The notes under the pieces are model-generated. The model did no database searches, had not been told where the DNA came from, and saw only the letters and a list, made by a program, of their open reading frames with translations. From contig OY987308.1 in the NCBI GenBank assembly GCA_963920635.1, forward strand, positions 21,357,096 through 21,421,095: a stretch of 64,000 bases of DNA, read 5' to 3'. This document shows positions 48,301-57,237 of this stretch, piece after piece. Numbering within the stretch: the stretch's first letter is position 1; each line of letters starts with the position of its first letter. The position numbers and the translations under genes are program-made. This stretch comes from Pseudeuparius sepicola. Taxonomy: Eukaryota > Arthropoda > Insecta > Coleoptera > Anthribidae.

Positions 48301-51300
48301 TCTTGCGCGCTGCCGAATAGGGTTAGGGGCAGCCACAGCACCGAGAGTATTCTCAGAGAACCCAGTCCACCACCCAAGCCACCTTTGCCTGGAAGGTAAG
48401 GGAATTTTTTGACAGACAACCGACATTTTACGAGTTGGCCATGCCAACAAATGTGAATTTTTCCATTTTGTAAACATGTAAATTTTCAACTTGCGATATC
48501 TCCTAAACGGTTGTGGATAGGATAATCGTGTTGGGTGTCTTTTAATATGTTTTTGGTAGTGCAAAGCATTATTTTGGGGTTAATTTTAAGATTGGAACTA
48601 TCACATAAAAGATACAATTATACTTTCGACAGTTGTTGACAAACATTTTTGCCCATAGCCTACGAGGATCAGAAACAAACAATTGCGTGACTCCGCCCCC
48701 TTTGCCTCCAAAGAAAAAGGCCACTAGATTTCAACAGTTGACAGACGGTTGCTATAGTAACGACAGTTCCCCGATAGCCACAAGTTTGGAACGGTAACAA
48801 ACGACAGTTTGACATCTTTTCCGTTTTAAATGGACCTTTTTAGGGTTTCCATGCGTTCAAAATCACCAGAAGATTCTTCGTCTTTGTTTTCCGAAGGGAC
48901 TGGCTCGATAGATTCGGTCTTAAATCATTCATCGCGCGAAGAAGACGAAATAAAAGTGCTGATGGATTGCGACGATATGTTTATCGATAATCACGGTTCC
49001 GACATATTCGGCCATAACTCGTGGGAGGAACCGTTAAGTTCGAGTTCGAACCATAATAGCGAGGGGCACATAAGCGTAAACGAATATCAACGATTATCCA
49101 ACACGGAAAGCGACTATCACAGATTGTCGAACACGGACAGCGGTATAATGTCGGTACATTCCAACAGTTTTTCCAAAAGGTCGTCGCAGCAAAGTTCGGT
49201 TAGTTCGCAGTTTGCGTCGACGCACATGTCGAAATTTTCAAACACAAACACCTCGGAAATGGTCAAGAGCGAGAGCATCGTCCACAATTTGAACAGCTCG
49301 TTTGAAAATCAGCTGAGCGTAACGAAATCGAGCACGAATTCAAGCAGCCTGACCGTAGTCTCTTCGAACAATAGAAGAGAGGAGCTGAAATTGTTTGGGG
49401 AAGTGCCGCCGGCGATACCCGAGAAAAAATCGAAGAAGAAAACGGCGGAAAGGCAGCCGAGTCCGTACGATAATGTTTCGCAAGGTAAGAATTTAAACTG
49501 GCGATATCTCGTAGACGGTTGGAGATTTGATGGTCATGTTGGGTGTCTTTTAATATGTTCTTGGGGGTGATTAACACGAATTTGGGGTTAATTTTAAGAT
49601 TCGAAGTACAGTATAAGAGATACAATTTTCACGGAAAACATAGTCTTGCTGGGTGTCATTTAATATGTTTATGGGACAGCAAGAATCGAATTTTGCGGCA
49701 CATTCATGAATTATTATTATTTTTTTTAGATGATATACAGGGTGAACTTTTGGTAACGTGCGAGAGGCACCAAAGCCATCAAAGTTTCTCAAATACCAGC
49801 ATTTCGACATGTTTAGTTAGTACGGATGGGGCTAAACCACCACCATTACCCCCAAAGAAAAAACACAGTAAGTTTATTTTCTTACTATTCTGTGTGTTTA
49901 GTTTATATTTAGTATAATATAGTATTTGACGTGGCATATAATGGTAAAATTTGTCCTCTATAGTGTTCCAATCTGTGGCTTATAGTGGTAAGTTTTGGGC
50001 CGCTAAACAAATTGGATTGAAAAGCTCTATGTGCATTAATTTGTTTTATCTTAACACATACTTTTTTTTGAAAATGCGCTGTAACGTGTAGTTTCCAGCA
50101 ATAACACTTCGCTTTTCGTGTATTATTTTGATTTTAGATACTTTGAAAAATGTTTTCTTTCAGGTTTCGTGGTGGACTATAAAATGATGTTTTTCTTTTA
50201 TATTTTTAAGTTTATGGGTAAATATGAGCCAGAAAACTACCTGTTACAGATGTTGCATTGTTGTTTTTTCCTTAGAGATTTTAGAGCTTGATGTTTTTTA
50301 CTGACACGCTTGGCAATAGACATATTTTAATGACATGTTCGAAATGTATGTTTTGTGTCCCAACTTTTGACCAAAAGTAGTATTTTAGTTACTTCTACCA
50401 CAGACTAACAAGTAATACAGACAATTCCTTAGCGACATGTGTCAAAAGGAGACTCGCTTTTTAGCGAAAGCTTCTACTAAGAAGTAGATGGTATTTTGAT
50501 AATAATTGATGGTAATTGGAGGTTTCCCAGACAGATTAAAATATCTAGAAGTAATTTAATAATTAAATTAGGTACTACAATGTAGTAAAATCACAGAAAG
50601 TAACTCAAAAATTATCACTTGAAATTACTTGAAATATTGGTGAACAAGTAATTGTTAATATAATTTAACATCCATTTGTAAACTAGTCCAGTTATCTCAA
50701 AAACAATTACCAGTTATTAAGCTGTTTTTAGAAAAGTAATATAAAATGTAGTAGAACCTAATATATTCACCGAAAGTAACACAATTATCACATTACTTGA
50801 AATATTAATAATTGATTCTATGTTGGGCAGTAATTGGTTTGAAAGGTAAATATAATGTATGTTAGGAATGTAATTACTAAAACCTAATATCTCATTGAAA
50901 TTGAAAGTAACTTATTTATTACTTAGTTGCACAAGTAATTGGTTAATATAACTGAATGTGTTTGTAAAGTGAAAGTGATCCAGTTATTTCGAAAACAGTT
51001 ATCAATAATTCTCTCTATAGAAACATGCAATACAATTACTACAACCTAACAGACTCATTGAAACTAAAAGTAACTCAATTATTACATTACTTGAAATATT
51101 GATAATGGATTTTATGTTGCACACGTAATTGGCTAATATAATTGAATCTCTTATTGTAATGTAATCCAATTATCTCGAAAATTTTTACAATTACTGCATT
51201 CTCTGTAATCAATTATTCATCGGTTAATAATTGCGACACACAAAGGTACGAATTGTTGTATCGTCTTTCGACCACATCGTTCACATTCTAACGGCACGAA

Positions 51301-54300
51301 AAGTGTCCAGTCTTGTCCGGCCCCCCCGCATCCAACACGTGTCCGATATTTCAGTCATGGCCTACATGGAGATGTTCGGCAACTGCTCGCACACAAACGC
51401 CCAGGACTTCATGCGGCACTCGGTGCACATGGCGCAGTCGCAGCAGTGGCCGGCCGGTGGCGCCGGCTCGCTGACGGCGGCCCAGTCCTGTTCGTTCGGC
51501 CACAGCTCGAGCTACGGCCGTAGCGCGCACGCGCAGTCGCTGAATCTGCCCGGCGGCGCGACAGCGACCGGCGAGCAAAGGTGGGACGCTGTTTTTTTTT
51601 AGAGATGGGAAAGTTTCCGACAAAAATTTCCGAAACTTTCGGAAAGTTTCCAGTCTTCTTTTTTTTAGTGTTTAGTTTAATTAGTCACACTTAGAGCTTT
51701 CCAAAAATACCAAATATGTCATATTTTGTATGAAATTTGCTAAAGATATTGCAGAATAGTATATTATTCAACGAGTAAGTAATGATGGTTATTACTCACG
51801 AAAATAAAGTTTGCAACACGAGCGTTAGCGAGTGTTGTAATTTATTGAAGTGAGTAATAACCATTGCTTACGAGTTTTTTCTACGGCCATAACAGCGAAT
51901 AGAATTTGTTTACGTATAAAATATGGATTACATACATATATCAAGATTACGTCTCTAACTTAGATTTTCGAACATATGTGAAAACATTTTAATGACGTTC
52001 TTGCACTTTCAACTTAACATTTTCAGGGGCATTCCTTGGGGAGTGGTACAGCGGCACAGAATAAATAGGGCTACGAGGCTAAATATAGCCTCTTAGAATA
52101 TATTATATTCTGTGGTAGTAGTTGGCTCTTTTAGCAAAATATGTCACAGTCAATTATATAAGTTTTGGATCTTTTGGGAGTAGTTACATTATTCTGATTT
52201 TCTCTTTAAAAATGCACGCAGCACGCAGCTTGGAATATTCTTCAATATTGATAGCATTATTTAGCGTAATTGTACTTCCTAGCATTGAATAATGCGTCCA
52301 TAAGGACGAAGTATACAAGAAGAACACTTTCGGAAAATGATTGTGTGTGTTTTCTGCTTCTCCATTCCATGAACTGTTTATCTACTAATTCGTAGATACA
52401 TTTTCCTCGATTTTTCGCATTTTGTATTTTGGGAGGAGTGCTTATTTTGGTGTCTTCGTCACTAGAACTCATGTTAAACAGGAAAGAGGTAAAAATGCCG
52501 TTTGACAACTTCAACTAATTTATACTAGCCGAATTCGAGCGGATGACCAGGTTGAACCAGGTTATAAAATTTAAATTTTGAGTAAATTTTACAAATTTAT
52601 TTATTTGCTCTAGGGTCAGATTATATGGTTTTAAGGCACTGTGAATACACCAGATTTTTCTATTATCATCAAAAATTATTTTAATGTTCAATTTCTTATA
52701 ATCTAACCTAACTTTTAATAACCTGGTTAAAATCGGTCATCGGCTCGAATTCGGCTTATGGAAGCTTCCCTGTCAATCAAGGCATACGTGATTGTGGTGA
52801 TTTTATTGGAACAAAATTACTGAGATTGTAAAAAATATGATTTACTTAATTTGATTGGTTCATAGCCTGTGAGTAATGGCCATTACTCACGGGTCATTAC
52901 TCACGGGAGGAGTAATAAGTCATTACTTTTTTAAAAGAACCCATATAAAGGACAAATTACTAAATGGCCGTAGAAAAAAAGTATAATATCACAAAATGTA
53001 AAAGTTTTGCTTTGTATACTTGGTATTTCATGATCATAATTCAAAATTCCACTTTCAGATTTTAAATTATTAGTATCATTATTATTTAATTACTACCTAC
53101 AGCCTACAGCAAAAAACGTAGGAAATGACGTTTTTTTTGTTAAAAAAATACTATTATTTTTGCAGATTTAGCTGGGGCAAAAAAAACATTGCTTCCGCTA
53201 AACCGAAAGTGATATGCAACCGTGTTGTGCAGATTTTTTTATTCACTTTACTAGTCTGATGAAAAATTGCAACAAAATCGCCATCTTAATTTTAAAAAAA
53301 TGGTAATTTGGCGATAACTTTTTTGTTTGAAATTAAATTGTTTTTTTTTTTCTTGGCGGCATTCAATTTCTTGGGAAAAACAACACGAGTTTAGTGTTTG
53401 AACGGCCAATGTATCTTAAAAATTACCGAGATAATCGCTAGTAACATCTTAATTGTGTCACCCTGTACAAAAGTAAACATAATAAAATAGAGACCTGAGA
53501 AAAGATAGATAAATAAAAAAAGATAAAAAAGATAAAACCAAATATGAAAGAATATAATAAATTGAAACTTATTAAATTTCAGTCAAAAAGTATATAGAAT
53601 ATAATAAAATATATTTTATCTGTGGTCTATAGCACAAGCACACAGTTGTTCATGATTCTTCTTTGTTCTTTTTTGTATTTTTTTGGTTATGTCATGAATG
53701 TTGGCCAGGCATTTATGGCGGCAAATTTAAAATTTCTACATAAATTCCCGGAAGACTTTCCGGGAAAGTTTCCCAGGAATGTTTCCGAAACTCTCAGGGA
53801 AAGTTTCCTAAACCTTCAAAGTTTCTTCCCGGAAACTTTCCCAACTTGGAAAGTTTCCGTTGCCCATCTCTAGTTTTTTTGTCGTCGTTTTCGAAAAAAT
53901 CTCATCGAATCTCCGTTTTCTAGGGTTCCGTCCCCGCTACACTCGCCGCACACCCCAATCTCCTCGTCCCCCTCCGCCGGGCGACCGTTCACTCCCCCCG
54001 CGTTGCCGCCGAAGCAGCGGCCGAGGAAAAGTTCGGCTAAATCGCCGCCGAATACCCCCACGGGGGACACGCCGGTCTCCTTGCCCCCTCCATCCCCGTT
54101 AAAGGCGCTGCCGGATCTGTTGGAACACACGGCCGTCAAAAACAACGAGGAGAAAGCCGAAAGCGAGGTTAATAAACGCGACGTCGACCTGATGGAGGAA
54201 CTGAACGTCGACGAGCATCTGGTGATGAAGAAGCCGGACGAGGAGGGGCCGGACATAAGGGGAGGGGCCATAGACGCCCTGATCATACAGGCGACAAAGG

Positions 54301-57237
54301 CGACTAAAAACGGAGGTGAGAAAATTAAAAATTCGTGATTTTCTTTGCGAATATTCTATACTAAATTATGTGTTTGTGTTCTATTAAATGCTAGAAGAAA
54401 AGGAGAACGGTATGTAAGGGGCACACTAACACAACAACCACCTTACACACAAAATTTGGTTTATATATATATATATTTTTTTGTTATAATACAGTGTGTC
54501 CCAATTTGATACTGGACACCTCAGAAATATATGAAGGGCAAGGGAAACAAATGGTCTGTATTTTTTTTATTGTTAGTACCAAAGGAGAGTATCTCATAGG
54601 CGGTGGTACTTGGATGGGGTAATTGTTTCATGGCCTGCTATGATTTTTTAAAATAGCAAATTTTCAAGAAACCCCATTAGGGATTTTTTTACGAAAAAGT
54701 GTTATTAAGAATGAAAAACTGAGTAGATACGCAAAATTTCAAAAAGCTAGGCCTACTTTGATTTTTAGATTTATCTTCCACTTTTTTCTTAGAAAAGTGT
54801 TTTTTCTGGAGATTACATGTCAAAATTTTATTTTTTCACGATGATCAAGTTTCCTTAATAATATTTTGACGTGAAAGCTCCAGAAAGGACACATTTCTAA
54901 GAAAAAATGGGGAAAAGGACGAAAAAGCTAAAAATCAAAGTAGGCCTAGACTTTTGAAATTTTGCAATTCTACTCAGTTTGTCATTCTGAACAAGTTTTC
55001 TTAATAACATTTTGTCGTAAAAAAGTCCCTAATAGGGTTTCTTGAAAATTAGCTATTTTAAAAAATCACAGCAGGCCATGAAATAATTACCCCATCCAAA
55101 TACCACCGCCTATGAGATACTCTCCCTTGGGACTACCAATAAAAAAAATGAAGACCTTTTGTTTTCCTTGTCCTTTATATGTATGTATAGTTCTGAGGTG
55201 TCCAGTATCAAATTGGGACACACTGTATTCGTATTTTTTGATGGAATTATATCGCTTTTTATTTATAACAACCTTCAAAATAGTTTCAAAATCTATCAAA
55301 AAATAAGAAAGTTATTAATTGACCTACTCGATCACACTGTAGTACTTGTCACTACTATCAAAATCGAGTAATATCACATTTTTTCAATGTTTCCGTATTA
55401 ACTTAAAATGAATTCTATCATTTTGAGTTTATTTTGTAGCAAATTTATTACTTTATTTATGTCTAAAACACTTATTATTGTTTTTGTGTAATATTCTTTA
55501 AACGACCGAAATCCATCAACAAATAAGAAAGATACTATTGACCTACTACCCCTACTACACTGTTATACTTGTCACTAGTGTCAAAAGCATGTGACATAAC
55601 CTCAATTTTTACGTAATCGTGTAATTTTTCCAGTGTTTACCTATCAAGAAGCATTCCTGACGACTTACAGAACGTTTATAACACCACACGATTTGATTTC
55701 AAAACTTATAAAGAGGTACAATCATTTTTATTTTCAACCGGAGAAAAAGCCAAGGTCTAGGGAAGCTTTTGCGTTGATCGTTAGGATCGTAAGTGACCTA
55801 ACGTAAGTTTTATATATACGTAAAAAATGTGTGGAAATTTATCGTTTTCATTTTTAGTTGTTTAGACTTGAACGAATCGCTGCAACTGATGTTGATGAGT
55901 TTTGTTCAACAGCTAATATCGTGCGGGGAGTTGACACTAGCAAAAGCATTGAGAATAAAACAGTTGGAACGCCACGAAGCGCGGAAACAGCTACAAAAAA
56001 CCCAAAACACCGGGATAATGAGTACGATGTCCTTGAATTCCGGAAAATTCACCCTGCTAGATTTCAAATCCGAACAAATAGCCGAACAAATGACGTTACT
56101 AGACGCGGATCTGTTCATGAAGATCGAGATACCGGAAGTCCTTATATGGGCGCAAGAGCAGAACGAGGAGAAAAGCCAGAACTTGACGAGGTCGGTTTGG
56201 GACCAATCGCCGCGACTTTAAACGACAACGGCATTGTTTTAGGTTTACCGAACACTTCAACAAAATGTCATTTTGGGCGCGAACTAAGATACTGACCGCG
56301 GAAACGAAGGAGGTCCGCGAGAAGTACTTCATGAAGTTCATAAAGATAATGAAGCACCTGCGGAAAATAAACAACTTCAACTCTTACCTGGCTTTGTTGT
56401 CGGCCCTGGATTCCGCGCCGGTCCGTAGGTTAGAGTGGCAGAAACACGTCCAGGAAGGACTGAAAGAATATTGTGCTCTAATTGACAGTTCGAGCAGTTT
56501 CAGGGCACTGAGAATGGCTCTGGCCGAATCGCAACCACCCTGTATACCTTACATGTAAGTATCGGCACCGGTTTTGTTGTTTTTGCGTGGGTTAACCTAA
56601 GATTTGACGTTTGTGGCCTTAAAAATTGACATCGGACGGTACTATTGACATTTGTTGATTTTAAAATAACATAAATGTTGTTTTGTTTGCATAGAATATA
56701 TTTTTATTTTTAGCCTATACTATAAAATGTGTTTTTTACAAATTTAACATAGGACTTGTCAAAATTATAGGATAGGTGATATTTGTGGCCTTGAAACTAA
56801 CAAGTGCCGTCATAATTGACATGAAATCGTAGTAGGCTTGTTTGTTGCTTGCCCTTGTTGTTTTACTAACTCGAATTTGTTTCTTTTTTACCGAATTTTT
56901 GAAAAGTGTTAAACGATATTTTAGCGGGTTGGTACTACAGGACTTGACGTTCGTTCACATCGGTAACAGCAATTTGTTGCCGAACGGTACCATAAACTTT
57001 TCGAAAAGATGGCAGCAATTCAACATCGTGGAAAATATGAAAAAATTCAAAAAAGCGTAAGTAAGGTAAAAAAGATGTATTCCGTTGTTTTGATGTGTTC
57101 TTTTTAGAACATACACCTTCAAAAAGCAGGAGAAAATCATTCAGTTTTTCCAAAACTTTGACGATGCCATCGGCGAGGATGCCATGTGGAAACTTAGCGA
57201 AACGATTAAGCCTAGAGGGGGTAAAAAGGCAAACTAG
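36333..57237 (+). CDS. C3G: C3G / RAPGEF1, Rap guanine-nucleotide exchange factor
   Basis: Fourteen exons in continuous phase: 36333-36372, 47232-47496, 47815-48079, 48133-48395, 48659-48793, 48844-49484, 49730-49867, 51355-51580, 53924-54315, 55634-55802, 55858-56190, 56243-56554, 56925-57056, 57108-57237; 1146 residues. C3G is recruited by Crk adaptors and activates Rap1. Visible: the N-terminal helical domain (ALKHFRDVVSKKKLEMLPG to VYQSLA-like MYQSVARLIKLCDD), two Crk-SH3 ligands PPPLPPKKK (290-298, 573-581), the REM segment (YQEAFLTTYRTFITPHDLI, about 792), and the CDC25 catalytic domain (about 905-1146; EQMTLLDADLFMKIEIPEV, MKHLRKINNFNSYLA, DLTFVHIGN, NFSKRWQQFNI). Exon 1 (MTSTPKSGKSGQS) is assigned by phase and position only. 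Intron 1 is 10.9 kb and hosts a gene on the other strand. Confidence 0.92.
37213..37417 (+). CDS. Possible alternative first coding exon of C3G
   Basis: An open frame (start at 37213 or at the internal ATG at 37246) encodes up to 68 residues including MPEYFDDCIYEPSAHRR and KFGRNNRKHWTVLVAF. It contains a donor-like site GAAGAAG|GTACAA after 37417 that leaves phase 1, exactly the phase of the C3G exon 2 acceptor at 47232. If used, it would replace the 13-residue N-terminus. I do not recognise the peptide. It could instead be a small independent gene ending at 37437, or chance. Confidence 0.35.
37514..39786 (-). CDS. Jupiter/HN1-like microtubule-associated protein (tentative)
   Basis: Two coding exons (39786-39168, 37611-37514) give 238 residues. 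The first exon frame runs on to a stop at 39154 (GKND end), but the consensus donor AAGG|GTAAGA at 39167 splices in phase to an exon encoding GNPLLGLGYSEIP and ending QRIPPGGFSHKLW. The PPGG motif and the charged, disordered composition (SPSRRVFHRKERTPNNVF, SSSYRNPLTGSGLN) suggest the Jupiter/HN1 family of microtubule-binding proteins; this is a resemblance, not proof. A preceding untranslated exon with donor CCA|GTAAGT lies near 39851, and in-frame stops upstream support the start at 39786. The gene is nested antisense in C3G intron 1, and its own intron is nearly all a hAT-like insertion. Confidence 0.6.
37701..39149. mobile_element. Non-autonomous hAT-like element, GATC-repeat type
   Basis: Ends CAGAGCTGGG (37701) and CCCAGCTCTG (39149) are inverted; the similarity continues as AGATC inside. 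Flanks GAGATTAA (37693-37700) and GAGGTTAA (39150-39157) are an 8-bp TSD with one mismatch. About 300 bp inside each end consist of GATCTAAGATC / AAACGATC units; the centre is AT-rich with no open frame of note. It lies in the Jupiter-like gene's intron, starting 17 bp past the splice donor. Confidence 0.8.
40684..41298. mobile_element. Long inverted repeat (foldback element) A
   Basis: The ends TATACTGGGTGACCAGAAAA and its inverse enclose two arms of more than 150 bp that pair along their length (AGAGTAAATTTCCTCTATTTGTAGAGATA against TATCTCTACAAATAGAAGCAGTTTACTCT; core text abbreviated). Pairing weakens toward the middle. 615 bp, in C3G intron 1. Confidence 0.7.
41851..43001. mobile_element. 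Long inverted repeat B with nested element
   Basis: Outer arms at about 41851-42060 and 42730-43001 are inverted copies (AAACGGGATGATTTTTT, GATCACACTAGAACT, TGGTTTCCTAAACA, GATCAAAGTATAA on the left, each mirrored on the right). The right arm has an additional insertion of about 35 bp. A second inverted-repeat element sits between the arms at 42214-42696. Confidence 0.7.
42214..42696. mobile_element. MITE nested inside inverted repeat B
   Basis: About 28-bp terminal inverted repeats (GACCGGCAGAAAGTTGGACAC on the left; GTGTCCAATTTTCTGCCGGTC on the right, two differences), bounded by TA. This resembles Tc1/mariner-type MITEs. It has no coding capacity. Confidence 0.65.
43054..43340. repeat. 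Dispersed ATGGCCGCCGCTCC repeat (copy 2)
   Basis: Begins CTTGCAAGCTGAATTAG like the copy at 7306 and carries two internal units, each with ATGGCCGCCGCTCCAAGATG. Its distal flank (43365-43440) is an inverted relative of 7735-7810, so the two copies may share a larger element. Confidence 0.7.
43600..43822 (+). promoter_or_regulatory. Possible untranslated alternative first exon of C3G
   Basis: Non-repetitive segment ending in a consensus donor TTTTGAG|GTAAAC near 43823, on the C3G strand and inside its intron 1. It has no coding frame. I offer it only as a candidate alternative transcription start. Confidence 0.2.
44922..45854. mobile_element. Long inverted repeat (foldback element) C
   Basis: Termini ATATACAGCGTGTCCC and its inverse. 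Arms of about 290 bp pair with high identity (CTGATGTCCGGAAGAGGG, GTCATTTAGAATCCACAGGG, TTAACAAGGCGGGC each have an inverted partner) around a loop of about 320 bp. The right arm contains one extra segment. In C3G intron 1. Confidence 0.8.
46098..46790. mobile_element. Element with AATTGGGAATA subterminal minisatellite
   Basis: At 46110-46275 there are about eight tandem 18-21-bp units of TTTCAAATTGGGAATA(A/G)(T/A)CAA. Inverted units (TTATTCCAATTTGATATTG) occur at 46670-46790, and the outermost ends CTTTTCAAC...ATTGGGAATA are mirrored. The short palindrome at 46711-46736 lies within the right side. Confidence 0.6.
49868..51354. repeat. C3G intron 7 with degenerate tandem array
   Basis: From about 50560 to 51230 at least four diverged units of roughly 130-180 bp repeat the order GAAAGTAACTCAATTATTAC, TTACTTGAAATATT, CAAGTAATTGG, then CCAGTTATCTCGAAAACA. 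The first half of the intron shows nothing recognisable. Confidence 0.6.
51875..52980. mobile_element. Nested element with TTTTTTCTACGGCCAT ends
   Basis: Inverted ends TTTTTTCTACGGCCAT (51875-51890) and ATGGCCGTAGAAAAAA (about 52964-52979). TAATGACCATTACTCAC-type hairpins occur just outside and inside. An 85-codon minus-strand frame at 52257-52514 (including MSSSDEDTKISTPPKI) lies within; I do not recognise its product. Confidence 0.6.
52527..52756. mobile_element. Innermost MITE, 230 bp
   Basis: Ends AGCCGAATTCGAGC...AACCAGGTTA and their inverse pair over about 40 bp. It lies inside the 51875-52980 element, itself inside the hAT-like element, a three-level nest. Confidence 0.65.
54395..54409 (+). 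other. Candidate 15-nt microexon of C3G
   Basis: AAATGCTAG|AAGAAAAGGAGAACG|GTATGT has an acceptor and a donor flanking exactly 15 nt. Between exons 9 and 10, both joined in phase 1, it would add EEKEN without shifting the frame. Confidence 0.5.
54489..55228. mobile_element. Long inverted repeat (foldback element) D
   Basis: Termini AATACAGTGTGTCCCAATTT and inverse; the arms (about 350 bp each) pair almost to the centre (TTTGATACTGGACACCTCAG, GAGAGTATCTCATAGGCGG, AGGCCTACTTTGATTTTTAG, all mirrored), leaving a very small loop. 740 bp, in C3G intron 9, just after the candidate microexon. Confidence 0.8.

Larger units (their letters stand above)
51599..53872. mobile_element. hAT-like element with GGAAAGTTTCC subterminal repeats
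   Basis: Begins TAGAGATGGGAAAGTTTCC and ends as the inverse of TAGAGATGGGCAAC. Both ends carry clusters of GGAAAGTTTCC (51609-51650; 53745-53862). Flanks are T8 and GTTTTTTT, compatible with an 8-bp TSD blurred by the poly-T. It fills nearly all of C3G intron 8, starting 19 bp after the donor. Other elements are nested inside (51875-52980, 52527-52756). Confidence 0.75.
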
